From assembly GCF_051020985.1 (NCBI RefSeq), contig NC_135001.1, positions 13,075,896-13,139,895 on the forward strand: DNA of 64,000 nucleotides. Reading direction: 5' to 3'. Position numbers and translations under genes: made by a program. Under the pieces are notes generated by a model. That model worked only from the letters and a program-made list of their open reading frames with translations. It did no database searches and was not told the DNA's origin. Below, one piece after another: positions 40,259 through 52,800 of this stretch (position 1 is its first letter; each line of letters starts with the position of its first letter). The stretch is from Nomia melanderi (Eukaryota; Arthropoda; Insecta; Hymenoptera; Halictidae).

Positions 40259-43129
40259 GAATTATTTATTTTTCTTAAAGTTTCTGGAAATTTATAAAAG
40301 AAAGTTTCATGTAGATTGAAAAAAGGGGTAATAGTGGTGCTGATTTCTCTAGAGATAGGGTGCAAAGAAGGAGGTAACCCTGCCGCTGTCCACAATTTTA
40401 CGTCATAATTGTCAAAAATCCTTTCACTCCGAATTCGGTGGCTTTCTTTATGAATATGTATTTCGAAAACTAAAAGGAGCCAACATTTCTGTAGGAAGAA
40501 AAGGTTATTTAACCTGACTCCATCGTCTTTTTTCTCTGTTTTCGTTATAATTTTACTAGCAACATATAATATAATGAAATTAATTATAAGTTTATCTGTT
40601 TTTCATGATTAATGATCTAAATACTTGTTTCTAACTTATTATTGATGAAACTAAAATTCAAAAAATGTATGTATCTATTATTCATCTGTTACAATCGGTA
40701 TAAAACGAGAAATTTAATATAGTGGATAAAATTAATCACATTAGCTTCCGAAATAACTTATTTATTACTCAAATGACACCAAAATTATCGTCACGTAGTA
40801 ACGTCGAAATTAATTTTTAAGGAATTTGATTTTAATCATAAAAAGTCAACCTACCAATTAAGTGTTTTAGTACTAATTTTTAGTGTCTACTTACACAACA
40901 GTAAAATTAATTTTATGAACTCGACAAATAAGTAATATATGCGCACATTTTCCTTTGTTGACGGTAATGCGTTAATGGTCGACACCTAATGCCTATTTGA
41001 TTGTTTTAGACAAGATTGTAGAATTCAATTGTCTCGTGTATCAGTTTCACAAAAAAATATTCGTATTGGGCATTAATGGTTGGTACGCTGGTGCTAAAAG
41101 AAAATCGAGAAAGTTACAATCGCCAAGTGAAAAAAATCTCTCTGCATTGTATTGACCGTTACTTTCAAATTTCCGATTCATGATTCTCTCGAGGTGTATT
41201 TTCATAATGATCTCCGAGCTAGGTATGGCAAATAATTAATCTATTCCCATGGTGGGCATTTAAAGAAATCTATTTTGACTGTTTAATAAATAGCAGGCCT
41301 GCTCTATATACATTAGTAGCTGCAAGTTAGAGTGAAAAGAATCATTGTTACATGCCGGTATGGTCTGGTTTGTTAATAATTATTATAACAATAATTATGT
41401 AAAATATGTATGTATATTGTAATTTTGAGTGTATTATGTAATTAAAAAAAAGGAAAATACTGATTATTGACAATAAATTGTAAGCCAATCTTTTCAAGAA
41501 CACATATGTTTCTTTCAGGGGGTGAAGGTAGTCGCAGGTCAATGGTTGAACTCGATGCAAGAAGAGTATTTACAAAGTATTACTTTCAGCTCTCGATTTA
41601 TGTTTTTCAGTCTCAACTTTTGAGGTCGAAAATTATGTCATTCGTATTTTTGATTATTATCTTTATTCTAAATACTCTAAGATTGTTTTGAATCATTATA
41701 TAAATGTAATCGTACACTAAATTACGTTGAAAACCAGTTTAAGTGAATTTGATTCAAAGCAGTATTTTGATAAAAGTAATAGTTTAAATAAAATCGAAGA
41801 TAGAAAAATAAAATGGAAAGATTCTACAAAACATACTAGTTAAAAATAGCTGTTTTTAATATTAATACGTTTCCACATTATATAATGTTAGAAGAAAGAT
41901 TTCTTATAATTTTTGTTGAAACTAATTATTTTTTTCACTTGTTTTATTTATGTTTCGTTAGTTGATAATAATGGATATTTTAATACATTTGTAAATTATA
42001 TTTAGAAGCATCTTTTTAAAACAGAATTTATCGAAAGGAAGAATTTGGTGAGACATGTAATACGATTTTTATCACTTTTTTACTTTAATTAGCCGAAAAA
42101 ATAGAAATATTAATTTTATTAAGATAATTCCTGTTATTACTAATATGCTTAAAAAGGTAAACCGATCAAGTAAATATTTTTTCAGAAACTGTCGAACAAT
42201 ATTGAAAAGCTGTTTCCAAAAAAATAGTTTACAAGCGGCTTTAAAATAATCAGGTACGTATGGCATTTACCTTGATTTGCTCGCCCAGGAAACCATTATC
42301 CACGCGAAGGAACGAAAAGAAAAACTAAGGATCTCATAACTGTGTACGTACTTCATTTATGAGAGTTTCATCATCACTTAATTACAGCACGTCTTTTCAC
42401 ACGTTACTAGAAATAGTATCAACTTTCTCCGTGTACGGATTAACCTTGAAAATTTGTTTTGTAAATCAGATGCCTCTAATTCATGCTTACGTTTTGCATC
42501 ATATACAAATTCCCACAAAATCTCTGCGAAGACGCCAGCCAAATAAAATGATTAATTTCATTATATTTAAATAATTGAAATATTTAATTCAAATAAATTT
42601 AAGTTGTCTGCGTGGAAAATTTTCGTAATAACATTATATGCTTTAGATTGTGTTAAACAAGTGAGCAGCTGAAAAACACAATAACTGAAAATATTTAAAA
42701 CTTTTGGTTAACTATTTTACAATTTGGCGGGTTACATAACATTCGTTGAGGAGTATATTCTTCATAGTATAGTGATATAAAATATATAAATAAATTGATC
42801 CTATTGACTTCTTAAATCAGATTTCTTTAATACGTATTATATTATTGAGTAATGAGACATAGGAGAAAGTCTAAAGAAGGCACAATATAGACTACAACTG
42901 TCACATTTCGGTGAAACATTTTTATGATACAGGGCAAGCTATGGAGGATAGAACGGAAGAAATAGATCTTTGAAAGTATGACAACTTTGTAATCTTTCTG
43001 TATTTACAGTTTACAATGATTCTCAATAAAGAAGAAAGATTGTTAAAAAATTTCAGAAAATCAATTGAACTGCAGTTCTAGTATTACGAAATAAATCGTA
43101 AGGCAAGGGGTTAAAATCGAATTCCAACA

Positions 43130-43807
43130 ATTCTACCGGTTGCCGCCATCGTCCGACCGCGATTCCCCGAGCATTTTCCCCAAACACTGGAATCCAGGAA
43201 TTAAGTACGGCCGTAGTCGCCAGAACAATAATAACACGATCCCTCTCGTTTCGTCACCGTTTCCTATCGACAGGCTACGATTAAACTCTCGAATCCTGTT
43301 CCGCCCGACGTTGTACGCCGCTGGGAACTTTCTCGTTTGGTGGATTTCATTCGATCCGCGGCCTCTCTGCTCGTCCCACTGCGCGGGACGGCCAATGGAT
43401 AATTAACGATCGGAGGAACGTAATCGCACGCGACACTTTCCCGGAAACGGACACACCGCGCGAAACCCGAGCAAAAGATGCAACCCGCCGCACCGATGGC
43501 GGTGCGCGGTTGCACGTCGCACGTTGCACGTTGCACACCGTGCGCGTACGTACACGATAATTCCACTTATTTGGCGAACGCACGGCGTGGTGCATACACG
43601 TGCACGCAGCGTGTAAAACTCGACGAGACGAGGAATCCCGCCGCGGCTCGTTCACTTTCTAAAGTCCCCCCGGTGCTCGTCCGTGTATCCTCCCCGGTGA
43701 CTTAGCGACTCGCGATCGGCCACCCGAGCCGGCGGGAACAGCAGTTTTACCGATTTTTCACCACCGCGTGTCTGGATGTTATATCACAAACCACGGGAGT
43801 GCGGGAG
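43130..43807 (+). promoter_or_regulatory. CpG island, lipase gene promoter and 5' UTR
   Basis: This is a strongly GC- and CpG-rich block that ends at the lipase start codon. It contains a short run of GCACGTYGCAC repeats around 43510-43540. Its position makes it the promoter and leader of the lipase gene. I cannot fix the transcription start from sequence alone. Confidence 0.6.
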
Positions 43808-46800
43808 ATGGCGGTCAGTGTCGTGAGATACATACTCTTCGTCCTCCTGGCTCTACTTTTGAAACGTAAGTAATTTCTTCTCGGTGGATCGGCGTTCGAT
43901 CAGAGTTTCTTCGAATGACAGAGTAGAGCTTAGTGAGAACTGAATTTGATTGTAGAGTGGATGAAAGTGAAGTACGGAGAAAATAAGCGGTTAAATCTTA
44001 TTATTTTCTAAATAGAGAAATAGACAGAGTGGGAGAAGAAAGAAAAATTCAGTTTTGTTAACAGGGTAGAGCAGAGAGAGTTGAATTTGATTGTAGAGAA
44101 GAAGAATGCAAAATTCAATTTTATTATAAAATACAGAGAGAACAGTTAAATTTTATTATCTAGTAAAGTAAGAATGAAGCATTTAATTTTGTTATTAAAT
44201 TGAATCAAGAAAAAGATTTTATTCTAAAGTAAAGTAATAATGAAGAATTCGATTTTATTATAGAGCAGAGTAAGAATGAGAAATCAAATTTTATTAGGAA
44301 ATATAGTAAGAATAGAGAATGCAGTTTTATTCGAATAAAATCGAGAAAAGCTGGGATACTCTGTGATATTGGTTGCACTGCGACACTTCTTCATTCGTCT
44401 AGAACTCGTAGTTGCCAAACCTAATTTACATGAAAGAAGGATCAAGTAGTGTCGATGTACTAGTGTACGTTATGATGAAGGAGTCAATCAGTTGGGATTT
44501 ATTTGGTGGTTCGCGGGAGTGTATCTGTTCAAGAGGAGCAACTTTTGCGTAATTTTTCGTGTTAATTTTAGACGATTGATTGTCTATATGTATATAGTAT
44601 ACGTGTCCCGAAGTTGTATATAACGTTGAAAACGTCTGTGAGTAATAATGAAAATAAGACTTAACTTTGTTTTGTGGACTTAGTGGATAAAATTACAGTG
44701 AAGGTGTAGCAGCAATGTGAATAGTGCAGACTCGTGTTAGAATAATACAGATAGTTTTATTTCTATGCGCAGTGGATACGCAAGTGATTCTGATAGTGCT
44801 TAAATAATAAACTTAAAATAATAACTTAAAGCAGTAAATACATAAGTGCTAAACACGCTACCAACTAAACAGTAAATGAATAAATGAACTAGAGTTTATA
44901 ATAAACTCTTGTTATATTGTTCACATAAATATCCAACGTTTTTTGCGCAGGTAAACAGTTATCATTTAACGGAATAATAAAATTATCAAAAGTGGGTTTG
45001 CCTTATTTGTAGTGTCTCTTATGTGTATATTTCGTTAGTTTCACGAAGTGTCACATTAATGTTATTGTCTATGTACATATTATTGTATAATTAGTTTTAT
45101 AGTAGTTTTCCAACTAATTTTTCTTTCTTTCTTTCTATATATACTTTTATATATAGAATATATTTTAAATATTCTCTTTCTTTTCTTTCTGCATTCTCTG
45201 AAAGCTATATTACTCTTTAGTACATTGACCATTGATACGAAATAAATAAGCTTGCCACGTGCGCGGAGAAAGGCGTTAGATACATGTATCAGAGAAACAT
45301 ATAACGAATCAGTGGCTATTTCTTCGAACTTGCACTTGAATAAGAATTGCTAAGATAAGTAGATAAAACGGTTTGCTTTGTATAATATATAATTGTATGG
45401 CTGAATAATTCTTATCATATAAATCATTCATTATAAATATTTAGTTTCGCAGAACAATTTGAATAATATACAACTATAAATTGCTAATTCCAACGTTAAG
45501 TTCATATGCGGATGATGTTAAAACTACAATTAAAATGACGATTATTTACTTATAAGCTTATAGCAGAACATTTTAAAACTCAGAATTCATAGTCTCATTT
45601 CTGTTAAAAAAATAAAGAAACAAAGGAATAATTATAATAATATCATGTTGAATTAATAAAGTAAATTTATATTAGTTCTTATTTGTTGAAAATTACAAAA
45701 TAAACAAAAGTATTTGAAAGAATTAATAATTATAGTATTTGCAATTCTGATGATATTTAGTTTTTAACGAAACTATAATTTGAAGTGCGAAATTTGATTC
45801 AAAACACATGGTAGTTTTGTTAACTTGTCAAATTTTTTGAATTCTTCGTAAAACTTTATGACTGGCACCGCAATGAAAGTTTATCAGTTTTCTCCTCACA
45901 GATACAAAAAGAAGTTTTCAATAGTGATTGCAACTGAGCACACTGCTCATAAAATAACGGTTTGCTTGAAATAAACGCCAATCACCAAGAACCTTTTAGT
46001 TTGCACAAAGATCAAGAGCCTACTCATAATAAACACACTTCGATATTTTGAAAGTTCGGATTTATAATTAGTTCGGACATTGCAGACTTGTAAGAAACCT
46101 TAATAAGAATGTACTAGGTTTCTTGAAAAACTGTATGGTTCAAATCTAACTTTCTCGAAAGGAAGATGGAACAAAAGAAATTCATTCCTCCCTGAAAATT
46201 GATGTTTCCACGTGAAATAATCTCTTGTGTGAATGCACAGACAGACAACTGCTTTTACTACCAATGATAATTGCCATCTTTTAAAGTTAGATATTTATTA
46301 AAATAAAAACTACTATGCTTGTTTTTTTCATAGTAGGGTAAATTAGAGAGAAATGGCCCACTTTTTTAAAAGCCACTATTACATCATGAAAATTATTGAT
46401 AGCTTAAAAGAAATGTACTTATGAAGGTAAGCATATATAAGAAGAACAATGAAATAGGCGTCTATACAAGGTTCAGTATAATACTAAAATTATTACAAAT
46501 TATTACGTATTAAATATATACCTGTAACCGTACAAATTTAAAGCATCCAGTCGCATAACGTTTCACTAAAAGTGTTAAGTTCATTGGTCATGGAACAAAC
46601 GATCAAATACCTTTCTGTGTATTTGCATTCATTAGTTATTGACACGCACACTGCGTAACGTAGAGCGTAAAGAAACTGTTGCCTTCCTCTCAGGATGCAG
46701 TAGGACGCTTATCTTCGCATAATTCCTATAGTGCCAGTGTAAAAAATAAACAAAAAACAGCGACCTGAATGACAGCGTGATGGACGACCTTCACCCATTT

Positions 46801-49800
46801 TCCTAGTTTCTCACAACGGTTGAGTAGATTTTAGCGCGAAACTGGCGTAACATCGATTGTCTGCAGTTAATCGGAACGTAAAAGCGATTTTATAAGAAAG
46901 GAATGATCGTTTGTAGAGGAAACTAAGTGTCAGAATAACGTTAATTAGTGGATTACTAATATTTCTGTGAACCGAGTAGAATTTAAAAACAAGCTTCATC
47001 ATTAGAAATGATATATTTCGCGTGGTTCGAGGATTTATAATGAAGTACTATTTATTTTGTTCATTTTTCATACATTTTTAATAAAATATTAAATATCAAA
47101 TTGTGCTTCAAAAGTTGTTAAGGCTTTTCAGCCTTAAAATAAAAGTCCGATTACATTGTATTGTATTTTTTATCATAGTGAGTTTTAGATAATTGTGTCT
47201 ACTGTATCTACGTTAACACCACACAGCGTACTTCTATGTCGCACTAACCGATAACAGTAAGGCACAATTGTTTATTTAATATTACACGGGGGTTTTCGCT
47301 TTAATTTACAGTGAAACGCAACTAATTATCAAGACTAGCCGAGAACGCCGATCGACCATTTTTTCTAATACCGAATTACATTAACACGTTGACCGTCTCG
47401 AGTATTTAGAGCGTTTCGTATTACATTATTTCTCGCATCTTATCAAGCGCAAATAGTATTAGGATTAATTAGCTATGATTTAGTATCATAGATCTTAAGT
47501 TACCTTCGTAACTAAATACTTAGATCGGATATCAGTTTCCTCCTTGTAATTATTTTCAAGTAATTTGGCGGTGGCGGTCAAAGCGTTGACCCTCTCTGAC
47601 GACACTGCATCCTAACCTAACCGTGTTCTATTTTACCTACTAGATTCCTAGTTCCTACACTAAATACACTGTCGGTCAAAAGTTTGGAACCACTTGATAT
47701 CTAACGTCACACATTAAAAATTATATATTTTATAAATATATGAAATAATAATAACAACAATTATATATCTTTATATTTGACTAACGCACATACGTCCATG
47801 TTCCTTTATCATACAGAAAAATTCTCCAATAAAAGTTATTTACAAAAAATGGAAGTTTTTCTTTTAACCGATCTATTGGTCCCGAATTTTTGACCAACAG
47901 TGTACATAAAAGCTACAGTTTTTTAATGAATTCTGTTTCTTCGTAGACGGTGCAAGTGCGGAGACCAAAACGTTTAGGGATCTCTTCAACAGTACGTCCT
48001 GCGCAAAGCCGCCGTTCGAGTGTCCACACCCACAAATTGAATTTTATTTATACACAAGGTAAGTTCTGAACTCATATCTGTGTTCGGTTAAACGTCATTT
48101 AAATTACACGTGAAGTAAAATAGTAGTAACATGCTAGAATATTTTTAAAGAATATGGTAGCAAATTTTAAAGTAAAATATCAAAACGTATGTTTCCAAAT
48201 TTCAAAATAAAACGTAAAAAATATGCCATCAAATTTTAAAATAAAGCGTCAAAAAATGTACTTCCAAATGTCAAAATAGAACGTCGAAAGATACGCTTCA
48301 AGATTTCAAAATAATGTTTCCAAATTTCAAAGTGGAATATCAAAGAATGTGCTTTTAATATTTAATTCGTTGCATAGCTGTAAACTGTGTATCTTAACAT
48401 GCCAATATTCTCATGCACCGCTGTGTGATACAATCCATATATCACTTCATCGAGATAGTGTCGCGTAAAAGTACCACACGCAACCCGTTCGACACCTCAA
48501 CTTTCGGAGGTTTCCATTTTGCGTCATTCCGACGCGGTTCCTTACTTTCCTTCGTCGTTCGAGAAGGTTCACGACTAACTAGAACGCCGCTAGGAAGAAC
48601 CTCGACGTAAGACTCTCGGTTTCAAGATCATGATCATTTTACCTTATACTGAAAGCGGCCTCGTTTCGAGGCTCACCTTTCTCCGATAGCTATAGTCCCG
48701 ACGCTTTGGCGTGCCTTGGGTACTTTTACCTGTCTGTTCGCTCACCTTTCCTTTCTTCGTTCGGCTGGTCATCTTTCTCCTGGAAATGCAGTCCATTGAA
48801 AGTGACCGTTTCAAATAAATCAAGTATTACCGAAGCTCTATTTTTGGAACGTGAATCTATACGGTGGGCCGGTGAAATATTTGTACACTTAATCGTTTCT
48901 TAATACATTTGTGTGCAAAACTAACATATTGATAGTACAATATGCACATTTTAATGTATTCGATATTTTAAACGATTAAACTGCTCAACTGAACAAAATA
49001 TTTAAACAGTGAACGTACAGAGGATAGATAATATGATCGAACACATAATACCATTTATTTTAACCTTAAACAGGAAATATACTTTTCCAAGGTAGCTGAA
49101 ATGTAAGTATTTATCTTTTTCATATATTTTACCAAGAAAATAGGTACCCATCATCGAAAATGGGAAAGTGAAAAAGTAAGGGTGTACGAATGTTGTCGTT
49201 AGACTGCGGATTTAATGCATTTACAGCGCGTATAATTGATCAATATCGATTGTAGTATGAATATTATTCAAATTCAATGGGATTTTTATATTAATCTATT
49301 TTCGACGGAGTTTATTAAAAGTAGAAATGAATGTGATACCTTTCAATGTATCATCGAAGTGAATTTAACCTCGAAGTGATCGCCATTATTTTTTATGATT
49401 TTACTCCATTTTCTAAATGAAATTAATTAAATCCACAAATAGATTTACACTTGATTAAATGGAAAGGTATTCTATGATTTCTACACATAACGTAATAGAT
49501 TATAGAAATCTCTATTTAATTTTATATTTACTATTATAAGTTAATTTATAATAATATATGTTTGTAGGTATATATATACCTGCAGTCTAGTTATCATATC
49601 TAATATACTTAAAATATGTTTCTTAATTTATTGTTAGTTTAATATACTTATAAAATTAACATGCACTTAATTCTATACATTACATTGTGATATATAAGCT
49701 GAGTATAAAGTAAAAATGTAATACTTTATACTACTGCCAATATCATTATGGAACAACGAATTGTTTCTTGTAGTAATCATTATTACAAAAAAGAGGAATA

Positions 49801-52800
49801 AATAAAGTTTAAAAAGTATTACAATTTATAGTTTTTAGAAAATAATGTTATTTGTTAGTTGATTTAAATTATCTTTGAACTGTTCATGTTTTCATCTAAG
49901 ACTCTCGCAGAGTGAAATACATTCCTGTTAACTTCGTTTCAGGTTCGTAATTACTTTTACTTTCGCCGTAATTATATTCATTATAGATAAGCTGCGAATC
50001 TAAATGGCACAATTAAACTTACATCAAATACCACTTCATCCTAATAATTAAATGTCTCCGGAAATTCGGATTTCCTTTCAAATAAATAATTTCTTTTGAT
50101 TTCAATAAAAGCTGATACCAGTGTTAGGCAAAATTTTTTTCAAATATGGGATAGAAATAAGAATAACAAGTACAATTTTATTTATCGTTACTAATAAATT
50201 AATACTCAGTCGAGTAATACCATGTTTCATAAAATATAACAGTAATATTATTATTTTTTGATATAGTACTATATAATTTTATTCAAAGAGTTTATTTGAT
50301 TACTCTTCAGTAAATAAATTATCTGTGAATAATTAAATAATATTTATAAATTTGGAGAGGAACACATTATATTAAACAAATAAATATTAAATCATTGAAT
50401 ACAGGTACAGAAATATATAAATTGTTGATCGGATGATATATTTCATTCACGAAACACTATTCGATTAATTATTATACGTTATTTGCAGCACACTGTTCTA
50501 TATATTGAAGTAAAGATATGTAAGAAGTTATTAAATAAGCTGTATAATTTTAATAGGTTATGTAAGTTATGTAATTAGTACTTTCGCGATCAGCATCACA
50601 TATATGTAACAATCAACATTTTGTATTTTACATAAATAAATAAAATTACTTTCACGTATGTTTGTATCTAAACTTGTTAAGCATGATATAAAAGTGCGAA
50701 CAGTTGACGCGATTTTTTTCTTGTATTTTATTTGCATTTTATAAAAGCCATATGTTGTAGGGTAATGGTACAAGAGTGGGGTAATTACAATCACTTAAGC
50801 AACAACTACAATAAAATGCAAATATGGGGTAAAATATTTATTTAAACGAGTGTTTCATAAACTTAAATTATTTCTCAACTAGTACAATACAAAAAAATAG
50901 TTTTACATTCATTTAAATAATAACATTTGTAAAAATAAAAAAAAAATGTTCTTGACCATCGTTACTCATATCTACTGGTAATAGCAGTCACTTTGTAACC
51001 AATGATAATCTGAGGACCGTAACACTTTTCGCATACATATCCTTCAAAAATATTACGAAATTGGAAGAACATGTGGCATTTATTTAATGAAAAATTAGAA
51101 ATTTCAGATGTATCACTTTTTAATAATAATACTGACCATTGTTGACAGCTAACCGAGATTACCTCATTCTCCCCTATTCAATAAAATATTGTAACTGTGA
51201 AGACTACTACTGAAACAAATGCTGGTCGCGAACGTGTTAATTGATACACGATAATTTTTAATAACTTCTTTACATATTAATCAAACGTGCTTGTATCAGT
51301 GTAAAAGGTAAATGCACTGATGACGTCGAATTTCGTTTTGAAGACTTCACTGTACGAATATAATGAACACAATGACAATGAACATGCACCGTATTCAGTG
51401 GTATGAACACTTGCTGTTTCATTGAAGAGATAATCAGAGAGGAGAATGCAACTTTCTATCGGCAGTAATGTTCGTATTTAATCGCTTTTTTTCAGAGACA
51501 CACAAAAGAAACCTTTTCGCTTAGACGTTCGAAGATTCGAATCCCTTCATTATTCCAGATTTAACAGATCGCATCCCACGAAAATTATTATTCATGGTTT
51601 CGGCGGAGGGAGGAACTTAATACCTAGTCCAGATCTTCGGAAAGGTAATTTTTATCAAACAATTCCTTACACTCGCTCGCGGAAATCGTATTAATTTAGA
51701 AACTAATTAACCAATCGGGGACGAGGGGCACGAGAGTTTCTTAGAATTCTGAGAAAATAAACTTCTTTATTTCATACTCCTTTTTAAGGACTTTCATACT
51801 CCTGTGTAATTCAATAATTATAAAAATTGAAAAAAAAATGCACTTGTGATAATGTCAAATCTTACACAAGTATATTTTATAACGAAACCAATAAGCATGG
51901 AGAAAGTCAATACACTTGCATCTCATTGATAGTTAAAGGAACTGTCTCCTGAAAAATATTATAATACAACTAACATAATAAAATCGGGGAAAACGTTTTC
52001 AACATTTCACACCGATAATCTCAAAGAATCGAATCCGAAGAGAAAGATTGTGACTACAGCTAAATGACTACAGCTAGAAAGGTTATAATTTTTAGTGTTC
52101 AAATTGGCATATTTTGATCGCGATTTCACAGTAGTCGCAGGCATGAATATTCATTTCTTTCCTGCCAGGGTAATCTGGCGTGCTCATCCCTCGATGTATG
52201 AAACTTTCAATTTCAGCGTATTTCACGCGAGGCTATTACAATATTATAATCGTCGATTATGGTACCTTGGTACGTGAGCCGTGTCTATCGCAGATACAGT
52301 GGGGTCCGGATTTCTGTGCTCGATGTGTTGCTCAATTGGTAAGGTACTTGAGGGATCATCCTCGCGGTACGAGGGTGGAGAATATACACGTGCTTGGATA
52401 CAGCGTCGGTGCGCATATAGGTGGCCTCATCGCGAATTATTTGCCCGATGACAAACTTGGAAGAATTACAGGTAATGTGTGCTATTTAATAGTTTGATCG
52501 TTACATGTTTACATACACCTGGGTAAGCCCAAAAATTTGATTTCTCAACAACGCGTCTGTGTGAATTAACTCTTAATAAACTCGAACGCTCCGCAACAGA
52601 ATCATTTCACATTTGTCATTATAAACTGTAAAATTTTGTTATAATACAATATAAAATAAAAATATTAGGAAATATGATAGGAAAGTACATCCATGACTTT
52701 TCTTTTCATGTGCGTATCATGTATTTACATGTTAATATGCTTTTTCCAAAAGTCCCAAGTATAATTTGACTTTCATCTTTCCTAGGTGTATGTAACTCCG

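Larger units (their letters stand above)
33841..43129. other. gene-poor intergenic DNA upstream of the lipase gene
   Basis: No supported gene. It holds two inverted-terminus elements (35331-35609 and 40011-40258). An orphan element end, GGCAAGGGGTTAA, lies near 43102-43114. Open frames here are short, AT-rich and without known domains. Confidence 0.45.

Noticed and set aside
43264..43705. Open frames of 75-102 codons on both strands
   Set aside because: All fall in the CpG-rich lipase promoter, so their length reflects GC content.
48690..48790. Splice-like motifs and a small frame on the - strand within lipase intron 2
   Set aside because: The frame is about 42 codons with no domain, and the motifs are common by chance.
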